Below, piece after piece: positions 10,102-18,386 of a DNA stretch of 18,386 nucleotides. Made by a program: the position numbers and the translations under genes. Below the pieces are notes generated by a model, which did not search any database, was not told the origin of the DNA, and saw nothing but the letters and a program-made list of their open reading frames with translations. The stretch is taken from the NCBI GenBank assembly GCA_001970855.1, contig LSSN01000527.1, forward strand, positions 1-18,386. Reading direction: 5' to 3'. Every line of letters starts with the position of its first letter. The stretch's first letter is position 1. The stretch is from Smittium culicis (taxonomy: Eukaryota; Kickxellomycota; Harpellomycetes; Harpellales; Legeriomycetaceae).

Positions 10102-11460
10102 CAGTCCTCCTCCTTTAAGATATTCATCCATCTCTATAACATAAATGGATCTGAATCTTTGTAGTGTTGAGTTGAGTTTGGACGACGAAACTTCAGGGAT
10201 CATTCGGTTGGTTTCTCTGTATGGCTTGAGTTTATCACCGTGAATAATATCGTAATTTCCGCTGGAGTCCCTTATTGTATATGCACCCTTGTTTCCTACT
10301 TTGGTTACTGTGTATGGACCTTCCCACACTGCAGAAAACTTGGACTTCAGTACGTCGGTATGCTTCAACACTCGATCTCCAATTTTATATTGGCTTATGG
10401 TCACTTTGGAGTTGTAGCGGTTTGAGCTAGAAATTTTAGTCATGAGGTTCTTTCTGTATCCAATTTCTCTTAAGCCTTCCATTCCTGTATTAATAAAAGA
10501 TACCCGTTCTGCTATAGCTTTTTCGACGTCTAGGTTACTATCTGGTGCGACCCATGAGCTTGGTAGTGTTATGTTTTGGCCGTATAATAGACTTGCTGGG
10601 CTGAATCCAGTGGATTGGTTTTTCATTGATCTAATTGATAATAATGCCTTCCATATATATGCATCCCAGTCTTCCAAATTATCATTACAAAGTTTTGCTA
10701 ATGTGTTTTTTAAGGTTCTAATCAACCTTTCAACTTGACCGTTAGATTGTGGTCGATAAGTAGTTGTTGGGGTATGGTTTATATTCAGCGTTTTATAAAA
10801 ATTTAAAGTGATATCGCTAAGGAAATTCGATCCTCTATTTGTAATTATCTGTGTTGGTACACCGTATTGTTGTACAATTTCGGTGATGAGGAAGTTTATA
10901 ACTGTTTCTGATTGGATGTTGGATACAGCTTGAGCAATGGGCCATTTTGTGCAGTAGTCTATCGCAGTAAGTATGAATCTATTATCATTTTTAGTAATGG
11001 GACTTATTGGTCCTACCGCGTCTATGCCTATAATTTGGAAGGGTTTCAGGGCTATAATAGGCACTAATTCGTGGTTTCTTGATGTTGTTCCATTGTACCT
11101 TTGGCAAGTTGTACAAGTTGATACTATTTCTTTAACCAGTTTATAAAGCCCTGAACCATAATAAATCGATTTTACTCTATCCCACGTGTTGTTAATTCCA
11201 TTATGACTTTCTTCGTGCACGTTTCTGACAAATTCTTCACTGTCATCTTCATTTATAACAAGTCTGTCACCAAATTTTCTCGATTTTCGGTACAATTTTT
11301 CGTTTTTTAATATATAGTTTTTTGAGCTATTTCTAAGCTTCTTTCTTTGAACTTCGTTATAGTTGTTTGGGTATTCATTTTTTGACAAGTAATTCTTTAC
11401 TGAACACGAATTACTTAGGGTTATCCCCATTAGTTGTAGCATCTCGATTGGGTCTTCTTT
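10090..11460 (-). pseudogene. Retrotransposon integrase (3' part of pol), active site damaged
   Basis: Integrase inserts the element's cDNA into the genome. The open frame from 11442 codes for 450 residues. The N-terminal zinc module is intact: H76-X3-H80-X29-C110-X2-C113. In the catalytic core, Asp141 (GIDAVGP) and Glu238 (NGQVERL) are present with canonical spacing. The middle acid, expected at residue 202 in TxRGSNF, is Asn (codon AAT at 10839-10837), so the D,D-35-E triad reads D,N,E and the enzyme should be inactive. A GPY/F module (VWEGPYTVTKV) lies near residue 375. No chromodomain follows. The frame runs through the polypurine tract and stops inside the LTR. It is continuous with RNase H except for the TGA at 11463-11461. 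Confidence 0.93.
10105..10116 (-). promoter_or_regulatory. Polypurine tract (plus-strand primer)
   Basis: On the minus strand AAAGGAGGAGGA plus one C directly precede the 3' LTR. This is the expected place and composition for the RNase H-resistant primer of plus-strand synthesis. It is also read in the pol frame, coding for Lys-Gly-Gly-Gly. Confidence 0.88.
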
Positions 11461-12795
11461 TCAATATTCTTGACGTGTGTTCCTGCTTAAGTAGTCTGCA
11501 GTATTTTTGATACCAGGACAATGTACTATTTCAAGGTCGAATTCGTTTAAAATGTTATTCCATCTGGCTAATCTCCCCGAAAGTTCTTTTGATTTAAATA
11601 ACTGTACTAACACTGAGTGATCCGTTACTATTTTAAATCTTTTACCCCATAAATAATTTTTGAATAGTTTGACACCCCATATTACTCCTAATCCTTCCAT
11701 ATTAGTAACTGAGTAATTCTTTTCGTGCTTATTAAGAGTTCTACTTCCGAAAGCTATTGGTCGCTCCTCGTTATCGATTTTTTGAGACAAAATAGCTCCT
11801 AAACCGTTTCCGCTTGCGTCCGTGGTGAGAATGAAGGTTTCTTCCCAGTTTGGGTGCGCTAGAACTGGGGCTTCCGATAATGCTTTTTTTAATTTATCAG
11901 CTGAATCTGATTGCTCCGGTCCCCAAAACCACTTCTCGTTTTTTCTCAATAATTTTGTTAGAGGTTCCGCTATTTTGCTAAAGTTCTGCACATGTTTGCG
12001 ATAATATCCAAACATTCCTAGGAAAGACTTTAGGTATTTGATGTTTCTTGGATTCTGTACTTTCAGCATTGCTTGAATTTTTTCTTGGTTAGTTTTGATT
12101 CCTTCAACTGAAACCGTATGCCCCAAATAGTTTAATGAATCTCTATTAAAAACGCACTTTTCTCTATTAAGTTTGATGTTATTACTGTCTATTAGTTTAA
12201 AAACTTCTTCCAAATGGACGGTGTGCTGTTCTACCGACTTCGAGAATATTATGACATCGTCTATAAATACTAATGCTGACTTCCAAAGTACTTTTTCTAA
12301 TACTGTTTCCATAAGGCGTTGGAAAGTAGCTGGGCTATTAGTTAAACCAAATGGCATGACTCTATAACAGAACAGACCTCCTCCCGGGTAGCTGAAAGCG
12401 GTTTTTAATTTATCCTCCCTCTTAATCGGAACCTGCCAAAAACCGTTTTTAGCATCTAGCGTACTAAATACAGCAGCTCCAGCTAGGGAATCGAATGTCT
12501 CATCTACTCAAGGTAAGGGGTAGCTATCTTTTTTGGTGATTTCGTTCAATCTTCTATAGTCCGAGCATATTCGTAGGTCTCCGTTTTTTTAAAACGGTTA
12601 CTATAGGGGCGCACCAGTCTGACTGACACCTTTCTATTATTCTTTCCTTTTCCATTTTTACGAGTTCGTCTCTAACTCTTTCTTTCATTGCGTGGGGAAC
12701 TCTGTAGGGATACAGTTTTATTGGTCCTAAGTTTCCTGTCTCTATGGTGTGTTCTACTGCATTAGTTTGAGTTAGCTCTGAAATATCACAACAAA
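11461..12795 (-). pseudogene. Retrotransposon reverse transcriptase and RNase H (middle of pol), broken
   Basis: RT copies the element RNA and RNase H removes it. The RT N-terminal part (WCAPIVTVL) lies in a different frame from the protease, after a frame break near 12790. A second break falls in a seven-base homopolymer at 12584-12590. The fingers motif RICSDYRRLNEI follows, then an in-frame TGA at 12510-12508 in SYPLP-VDETF where gypsy elements usually have Arg. Downstream the frame is open to 11461: first catalytic Asp in STLDAKNGFWQV, MPFGLTNSPATFQ, and the FIDD active site at residues 31-34 of the 298-residue ATG-started frame (12357). RNase H carries Asp180, Glu221, Asp246 and Asp288. 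It ends at TGA 11463-11461, which separates it from integrase in the same frame. Confidence 0.93.
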
Positions 12796-13665
12796 GAGGT
12801 CTGAAAAATTGTCGATGACTTTTGATATTTCTTTTTCCTGTGGGTCCTGTTGTGCTGTTCGGTTCGTTTCTATTCCGAAACCAAAAATTTCTATTTCTTC
12901 ATAAATTCTTTTGTTTGGAATTTTAGTATATAGCTTCAATACTATATCCGCGTTATTGGCTTCTAATACCAATTCTTTAGACTTTAGGTCTAGAACCGCG
13001 TTGTACTTGCTGAACCATTCTGTGCCTAGGATTAGCATAGGCTTTACTGCCTTAAGTACTAAAATATCTGCAGGGAAGCTATAATTGGCGATTTTTATGG
13101 GTACTCCGGATATGGTTCCATATGCATTATGGCGTGTACCGTCAGCCGTAACTATGATCTGGTTGTCATTTGTATCGACTTCAAGTCCCATTTCTATCTT
13201 CATGCTTTCAGACATAACTGAGCACTCCGCTCCTGTATCTAATATTGCCCAGTGTCTCTTTACGAATATTGTGACCAACCCTCTGCAGTTCGTGTTAGCT
13301 CTTTCTTCAAATTCTAATCTTCCCAATTCTTTGGTTTCGACACGCTTGTATAGGCTCAGAAGCTCCCTTCTGACGCTCGGCACGACTTTCAATAGCTGTG
13401 AGATACTTAATTCAGCTTTTGTATCCGCCAAATTTTCGCTGATTGAATATGGGACTGTATCTTCGCTCAGTTTAATTTCTATTGGTTTCCTTTCTTGCAC
13501 TCTGTGGCGCTTTTTAACTAGCTCCGGTGCCTTTAATATAGGCTCTGAGTCCACAACTCTGAGCCTTTTCGGCTTATCAGGTAAAGAGTCCGGAGTTGAC
13601 CTTTTTTCAGCCATGAATAGGTCCAATTCGGTATTTTTTTCCTTGATTATTTCTATGCAGTTCAT
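12772..13665 (-). pseudogene. Retrotransposon aspartic protease segment of pol
   Basis: The 297-residue frame has a basic, variable linker (about 1-125) followed by a retropepsin-like domain. The catalytic Asp143 sits in WAILDTGAECSVM, with the flap region after it (IIVTADGTRHNAYG) and the C-terminal MLILGTEWF near 210. This enzyme would cut the Gag-Pol precursor. The domain itself looks intact. The frame is broken after DNFSDLF near 12790: one base appears lost, and the sequence that continues as the RT lead-in (DISELTQTN) lies in another frame. Upstream the frame is the same as gag, separated only by TAATAA. Confidence 0.9.
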
Positions 13666-13722
13666 ACCTTGATATTTGGTATCATTGGCAATATGAGTAT
13701 CAGAAGACTTTTTATTTGATTC

Positions 13723-14442
13723 TTATTATTGGTTTCTTCTGTGAAAGCATGAGTCTGAATTGTGTCCTGACCTGATACAGATGGTGCAGTTAGTTTCATA
13801 ATAACTTTTTTTGTTTTCGTTGGGGTTCTGTGCGAGTACTACCTTATTTATCAAATTTACGCTTAGCTCTTCAAATCATGCTATAAGTTTGTCCATCGGA
13901 TCCAATTCCCTAATCGTAGTTTTTATTGTTCTATCTATAATTGGAGGAGCGTTAATGACTTTATCTAATCTTTCGTTTTTAATCAATAGCTCCATTGCGG
14001 AATCATACGTCAAGCATTCTGCTGACAATACTTTTCTTTTTTGTTTGGGGTTAATCGACCTAATTAAAAATCTGAGTTTCTCGGTGCTTGACGATATTTT
14101 CGCTTTCTCGAACAATCTATATAGATCACCCGATATCTCAATAGTGACCCTATTGTCGGATGAGTAAGACACCAATTCGTTCCACGCAGAATTTTCAATC
14201 TCATCTTCCTTAAAAGTTTTTATAAATTTATCTTTTAATACTTCTCAATCGTCAATAGAACTGCAGTTTCCTTTATGCCACATGAGGGCCTTTCCCTCAA
14301 GAAACAAATCTATATAATCGATAGCTTGAGATTCGGTCCAACTACAGGTAATTCTAAAACAGTCATACCTTTTGATCCAGCGCTCAGCATCATCATCAGA
14401 ACTTCCCGTAAATATTTTTGGCTCTAAGAGGTTATTTTTCAT
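13723..14442 (-). pseudogene. Retrotransposon gag with CCHC zinc knuckle, two in-frame TGA
   Basis: Gag forms the cytoplasmic particle that packages element RNA. The start MKNNLLEPKIFTGSS and the motifs DAERWIKRYD and FLEGKALMWHKGN match the retrotransposon gag family. The C-terminal knuckle is C-X2-C-X4-H-X4-C (CTICIRSGHNSDSC, 13788-13747). The single frame is interrupted by TGA at 14247-14245 and 13878-13876, with conserved-looking sequence in the same frame on both sides, so these are mutations. The frame then meets TAATAA at 13728-13723. That could be the true gag end or two further mutations, since the protease follows in the same frame. Confidence 0.9.
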
Positions 14443-14492
14443 GTTTAGTACGACAATTCTATAATATTTCGAGATATCGTAGATAGAGGTGT

Positions 14493-14504
14493 CGATTCGA
14501 ATCG
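14493..14504. repeat. 12-bp palindrome in element leader
   Basis: CGATTCGAATCG is its own reverse complement. It lies between the primer-binding site and gag, next to an A9/T10 tract (14507-14525). It may fold in the leader RNA; no function is shown. Confidence 0.6.
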
Positions 14505-14530
14505 CGAAAAAAAAATTTTTTTTTTAATTA

Positions 14531-14547
14531 GTTTGTATCGGGCTCCA
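14531..14547 (-). promoter_or_regulatory. Primer-binding site for a tRNA 3' end
   Basis: One base after the 5' LTR the minus strand reads TGGAGCCCGATACAAAC. TGG pairs with the CCA end of a tRNA, and the following bases would match an acceptor stem whose 3' strand ends in ATCGGGC with U73. I cannot name the tRNA. Position and the TGG start are typical of Ty3/gypsy elements. Confidence 0.75.
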
Positions 14548-14548
14548 C

Positions 14549-14871
14549 TGTAAAGTATAGACTTGGTTATGTATTATACTTTAGTTTAAATATTGTTATA
14601 ATTGTAATTTGATTTGATTTATCTGGAATTTATTTTATATAAAAAATAAGAACCTGGATTCACTTTTGTGAATCCCAGGATATATATAATAATTATTTTC
14701 TTTTGAAAATGTTATTTTAAATAAAGTGAAATTATATTAAATTGAACAATTCGCTCAATGCCAATCATTATTTAATCACCAAAACCATAGGAGGAAAAAT
14801 GTGATTAATTAAAGACTGATAATGAGGAACTTTTATTGGCTATAGGTATTACATATATCATATATGTAACA
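14549..14871 (-). repeat. LTR (5' LTR in element orientation)
   Basis: Partner of the left LTR with the same 323-bp length. By eye it differs in five substitutions and two 1-base indels, one of which is the loop length of the internal hairpin. In element orientation it should hold the promoter; the TATATATAT next to the hairpin is a candidate TATA element. Confidence 0.97.
14849..14869. repeat. Perfect palindrome at the LTR terminus (right copy)
   Basis: Same 10-bp arms around a central C as at 10081-10101, with no difference between the two copies. Confidence 0.85.
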
Positions 14872-14875
14872 AGTT
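14872..14875. repeat. Target-site duplication AGTT (right copy)
   Basis: It matches the four bases just before the left LTR. Confidence 0.8.
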
Positions 14876-16538
14876 ATACCATCATCAACTAAATAAATGA
14901 TACTTAACACAATCTTATTTAGTACAACTTGTAATAAAATAAAGATTATAAAACCAAAAAGAACTGATTTTTATAAATCTTAGCTTTTTTTTTTTTGGAA
15001 TACTATATGGGGGAAAGAATGAAACTATATTCAATGAACACTACACAGTCTCTTAATAATAATAATATCTAAAAAAAGAAAAAAACACTAATTTACTCAT
15101 TCTAAATCACTTTAATCAAGTAATTTTATTATATTTTATTTTCGGATGTAATGAATATTTGATTATTGCTGGAGACTATATTATTTGAACAGCTAACAAT
15201 TCAAAAAAAAAATCATTAGACACTAATTCCATACCTATAGACTAACATGATTAAATTAGTCCGCAGATATATTAAGAAGCTCTAATATAAAATCTCAATT
15301 CAATAAGGAGCACAATGAATATATTTGATATGCTATTTAATAATCAATTTCATGTTTTTTACTATAAAAAAACTTTTTTTATTTTCGCATCGAATTTTAT
15401 TGAAAATAATTCCATAAATTAAAATAATTTTAACTTATAATACCCTGTCAATTTGCATAATAAAGCAGTACAATTGTTAAATTTTCAGTCTAATTGCAGT
15501 TTAATGAATCATCCTGGCAAAAAAATTCAAATCGTTGTTTTATTTAATTAAAATCAATCAAAATATTATTTCATCTAATTAAAATTAGCCTTACTCTGTA
15601 AACATTGAACAATCTTCAATATCTACAATATTTATGTCGGAGTATTCCCAATACTCCACCTAGAACTTTATAATTTTGTTTTACGGTTTTTCCTTCGGTT
15701 CAATTCAAGTTTTTTTTCTTTATTTATTACTTATAAGATATAAAAACTATATGCTGACTGTTTTGAATAATTTTTATTTTTATAAGTTATCAAAAAACTA
15801 CCTACTATTTCATTTTGGAAGGAAATTGTGTTTTTTATATAGCTCATTTCTCCTTCACTAATGATAAGAATAATACTATTTTTTTTCCCTGTAGAGATAA
15901 AATAAATCAATAGAATAAAAATGTTAATAATTTTTTTGAATAAAAAGAAAGGAAAAATATAGATGCGAATATATAATAATAAATTTTACGAATCATCAAT
16001 TTTCACAAAGAGAAGATAGGATTTACTATAAAAACTCGCATCAGTATTTAAATTCTTTGCAATAAAACTAGGTTAATCATCTCTTTGATTATAATAATGG
16101 TTCTTTGATGAGATGTTCTCTTTGTTGTAGAATTTTGTTAATCTCCACTACGTAATATACCAAAATAATTCAAAGAAAAAAAATAAATATATTTACTAGT
16201 TACAAGTTCATTATTGTAATAATATTACTAATTTTAATTGACTTTCGTTGCTAAAGCTTTGGGTTTTTTATGGAAAGAAAAAATTGAAATACATGAAGAG
16301 CTTACATGAAAATAAATCTGTTTGAGTAGAGAAAAAAATGGAATCAAGGCTATTGGAATATATATTTTGTTGGAAAATAGCGGAATAGAGGTGAAATCAA
16401 TAAAAAATATAAAATGTTAAGAAATGAATAAAGAAAAGATCGAAAAATCAATAAAACCGCTACAGATTATTTCGCAAATTTTGCGAATTTTTGAAAATAA
16501 ACTATTTTTCTAAAAATTCATGCATACCATCTTATTAA
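14876..16538. other. AT-rich DNA, no gene recognised
   Basis: Dense stops in all frames. A 61-codon frame at 15676-15861 is Phe/Tyr/Leu-rich, as expected by chance in AT-rich DNA. A small perfect inverted repeat (GGAGTATT, three-base loop, AATACTCC) lies at 15639-15657. No RNA gene was recognised. Confidence 0.6.
15639..15657. repeat. Small hairpin
   Basis: GGAGTATT and AATACTCC flank CCC, giving an 8-bp perfect stem. No neighbouring gene suggests a role. Confidence 0.6.
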
Positions 16539-16733
16539 TCAGATTTGAATAATCTTAAGGGTTTAGTTAATAAAATAAACTCAATAAAGCAACTTTCTGA
16601 AATCAAAAAAATTCATAGCGAGTCTACATATAAGCTATTCATGAGTAATTATCCTGTAATAATATCTGGAATTTTAGAAAATAAAAAATCATTTTATTAC
16701 GTGTCAATAGCAATGGTGAGCAAAGAAAATTGA
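16539..16733 (+). pseudogene. Relic of a MULE-type transposase catalytic domain
   Basis: The open frame contains HSESTYKLF, then SNYPVIISGIL and SIAMVSKEN. In order and spacing these resemble the start of the MULE transposase domain: a DATYKL-like motif holding the first catalytic Asp, then a YP-(hydrophobic)-G strand, then a strand ending in K/NE. The usual Asp is Glu here. The frame closes at TGA (16731-16733), and a further 20 or so codons in the same frame still look related (YSHFFRVN). No start codon precedes it (nearest in-frame stop at 16536-16538). The fragment is short and decayed. Its orientation is opposite to the MULE fragment at the right edge, so it is a separate copy or a rearranged piece. 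Family assignment is by motif memory only. Confidence 0.5.
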
Positions 16734-16739
16734 TATTCG

Positions 16740-17712
16740 CATTTTTTTAGGGTTAATTGCAAAAATAGTCAAAAAAAAAGCAATCTAAGCCAATAGAAAA
16801 CACCTTAAAATTTCCCAATATTTCTTTTAGTGTTCAACATTAATTTTTTTTTTTATAATTAAATTCGTAATATTATTTGAAAGAATAAAACCTTTAGTTT
16901 ATAATGTGAAATTGTAGATTCTGCTAAAATCGTAATTGATACATCATAATTCACATCAGAAAATAAACTGTTTTATCTTTTGTTTTATAAATTTAATTTA
17001 TGAAGTTTCATTATTTGCTAAAAAATTTTAGATAGCCAATGATTTAAATATCTTAAATTTAGTTTATGTTTATCATTTTTTTCAATGTCTTCTGTAGAAA
17101 AAATATTCTCGCTTATTAAAATAGTAAATGGCTATTTTCATATTTTAAATTGATTTATTTTAACCTTTTTCTCTTGTTTTCAATTTCTATTTTTAATAAA
17201 AAAAACTCCTCATTTATTCTTCAAAAATTATGATAGTTAATTTAATTTAAATATTACGACACAACTCGGAAAAAAATCAACAATGTAAAAGCTTTACTTG
17301 AACATAAAGTAATCGAATGAACAATTTACGAAAACTATATACTGTAATTCATTGATTTCAAAAGCGAACCAAGGATGACTAGTAAAATAGATTAAATGTA
17401 ATACTTATTTCAATAACGTTTCCATTATAACTCTAGTTTATTTATATCCTTCATTATCATAATGACTACAAATTAATTAGTCGGTTATTTATTGAGGCTG
17501 ATTTAAAATAATACACTGATGATAAATAGTCAAAACCCATTGCATAAAGTCAAGCCCTCTCCCTCTCCCTCTCCGAATTTTTTTTTGAGCATATATTTTA
17601 AAAATAGTTCTAAATTCATTAGAAAATTAATAATAAAGATATTTTTTTATTATTTATGAATATTTATACTTTATTAAACCAAAATAATATTAAATTCAAT
17701 ATTTATTTTCTT
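16740..17712. other. AT-rich DNA between two transposase relics
   Basis: No open frame or motif is supported. A short (CCCTCT)3 tract occurs near 17556-17574, standing out in an otherwise AT-rich stretch. Terminal inverted repeats of a MULE could lie here but none was identified by eye. Confidence 0.5.
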
Positions 17713-18386
17713 CTATTTGATATAACTACCACAAGTTTTAGAAAAATGTCCAATTTGGCCACACTTTTTACAAACTCTATTTATTTTATTCATTAATTCG
17801 CCTCTACTTTTAATTCTTCTCACCTTTCTTCTTCCAGATCTCTTAACTACAGTCGGTGCAAGAGTTTTATTTGTCAGATATTATCGATGATATATCAATA
17901 AAAATAAGTTCTCCTTCATAAAATTTTTTTAATGTATCTACAGTTTTAATTGTGTTGATTAATACCTGAGGGTCAAGCTTTAACATGCACATGACTCCAC
18001 AAATATGAATACATGGAATCCCAAATTCTTAATAATAACCACAGGTACAGCTTTTTTCTTTCATATCAACAAATCTGTAGCCATTTTTACTTCCTTTTGC
18101 ACTAAAAAAATATGACTCAGTTTGGCGAATTTCTCTTTTCAACCCTTCTGTTACATTAAAGTTCAAAGTATCTCTAACTTCTTTAGGGAATTCGTCTTTT
18201 TCATTTTCTAACTTTGTTCTTCTATTGAAAAATCTTTCTCCGATTTTAACCAATATATTCGATAATGCTTCAAGTATGTTTAAACATCTTTCATAAGAAA
18301 TCCAACTATTCATAGATTCGGCTATATTTGATGTTACATTTCCGAATCTTGGTGCATGAAAATATACTGATGCCCATGATTCTGGA
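17713..18386 (-). pseudogene. MULE-type transposase, C-terminal part with SWIM and CCHC zinc motifs, broken, partial
   Basis: A cut-and-paste transposase fragment continues past the right edge of the window. In order it shows ESWASVYFHAPRFGN and TSNIAESMNSWI (a conserved MULE stretch), a helical region, then a SWIM zinc finger (CTCGYY, stop, EFGIPCIHI: C-X-C...C-X-H). The stop is TAA at 18031-18029, in frame, probably from CAA. The frame continues to TAA at 17869-17867. The rest (RSGRRKVRRIKSRGEL, then the knuckle C-X2-C-X4-H-X4-C at 17772-17731, stop TAG 17715-17713) lies in another frame, so there is a frameshift near 17870-17890. The SWIM plus terminal CCHC layout is typical of MULE/FAR1-like transposases. 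One stop and one frameshift indicate an inactive copy. Confidence 0.82.
17731..17772 (-). other. CCHC zinc knuckle of the MULE relic
   Basis: CKKCGQIGHFSKTC fits C-X2-C-X4-H-X4-C exactly and sits eight residues before the terminal stop, a common ending of MULE transposases. Confidence 0.8.

Larger units (their letters stand above)
9781..10103 (-). repeat. LTR (3' LTR in element orientation)
   Basis: It is nearly identical to 14549-14871, and each copy is 323 bp. In element orientation it begins TGTTAC and ends TTTACA, so it has the TG...CA termini. It contains a CCTGG-ATTCAC hairpin (9885-9912), a TATATATAT stretch beside it, and a palindrome at its outer end (10081-10101). The pol frame ends inside it with TGA at 10092-10090. 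Confidence 0.97.
9781..14871 (-). mobile_element. Ty3/gypsy LTR retrotransposon, structurally complete, mutated
   Basis: The element is 5,091 bp with 323-bp LTRs, flanked by AGTT. Read on the minus strand the order is 5' LTR, primer-binding site, gag with a CCHC knuckle, aspartic protease, reverse transcriptase, RNase H, integrase, polypurine tract and 3' LTR. RT-RH before integrase places it in Ty3/gypsy (Metaviridae), not Ty1/copia. The integrase ends in a GPY/F module with no chromodomain. Gag and pol appear originally to share one frame. The copy is dead: in-frame TGA at 14247-14245, 13878-13876, 12510-12508 and 11463-11461, a TAATAA at 13728-13723, frame breaks near 12790 and at 12584-12590, and an Asn in place of a catalytic integrase Asp. 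The LTRs differ by about five substitutions and two 1-base indels, so the insertion is fairly recent. Confidence 0.96.

Noticed and set aside
12584..12590. A AAA AAC on the minus strand as a programmed -1 frameshift site
   Set aside because: The heptamer is out of register with the incoming frame, and a change in homopolymer length explains the shift better.
11461..14247. UGA read as tryptophan, which would open several element frames
   Set aside because: Host genes use only TGG for Trp, one TGA stands where Arg is usual, and frameshifts and TAA stops are also present, so decay explains it.
15676..15861. 61-codon Phe/Tyr-rich + frame
   Set aside because: Typical chance frame in T-rich DNA, no homology recognised.
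1..18386. CRISPR arrays, tRNA, rRNA or snRNA genes
   Set aside because: No spaced direct repeats, no T-loop consensus with a cloverleaf context and no conserved snRNA or rRNA motif were seen on either strand.

Overview
The window looks like nuclear DNA of an AT-rich, intron-bearing fungus, probably an early-diverging lineage. Three host genes support this. The PP1 catalytic subunit has the variants typical of fungal PP1. The Snf7 ends in a short acidic Leu-rich helix like the yeast protein. The introns are GT-AG, 77-356 nt. The exact lineage cannot be read from the sequence.

Layout: (1) 1-1183, AT-rich flank. (2) 1184-3063 (+), a five-exon gene for the RNA polymerase III stalk subunit Rpc25/RPC8, whose last exon is GC-rich and holds a roughly 110-residue Ala/Gly/Ser/Asn insert. 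(3) 3647-5120 (-), a five-exon gene for the PP1 catalytic subunit, convergent with RPC25. (4) 5121-7288, mostly unassigned, with a candidate small spliced gene on the + strand near 6516-7010. (5) 7289-8401 (-), a five-exon Snf7/CHMP4 ESCRT-III gene. (6) 9781-14871, a structurally complete Ty3/gypsy LTR retrotransposon on the minus strand. It has two 323-bp LTRs, a 4-bp target duplication AGTT, a primer-binding site, a polypurine tract, and gag, protease, RT, RNase H and integrase. In-frame stops, two frameshifts and a lost integrase catalytic Asp disable it. (7) 14876-18386, AT-rich DNA with two relics of Mutator-like (MULE) transposases in opposite orientations: a catalytic-domain fragment (+) near 16539-16733 and a C-terminal fragment (-) with SWIM and CCHC zinc motifs running off the right edge.

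The three host genes are housekeeping genes (Pol III transcription, protein dephosphorylation, membrane scission) and show no functional link beyond proximity. The right half is a transposon-rich decay zone. The element's mutations are mostly C:G to T:A, and two of the five LTR-LTR substitutions are at CpG, as expected from cytosine deamination. The most unusual signals are the GC-rich insert in the Pol III stalk subunit, the catalytic Asp-to-Asn change in an otherwise intact integrase, the palindromic LTR ends, and a candidate intron whose splice and branch sites can pair with each other.
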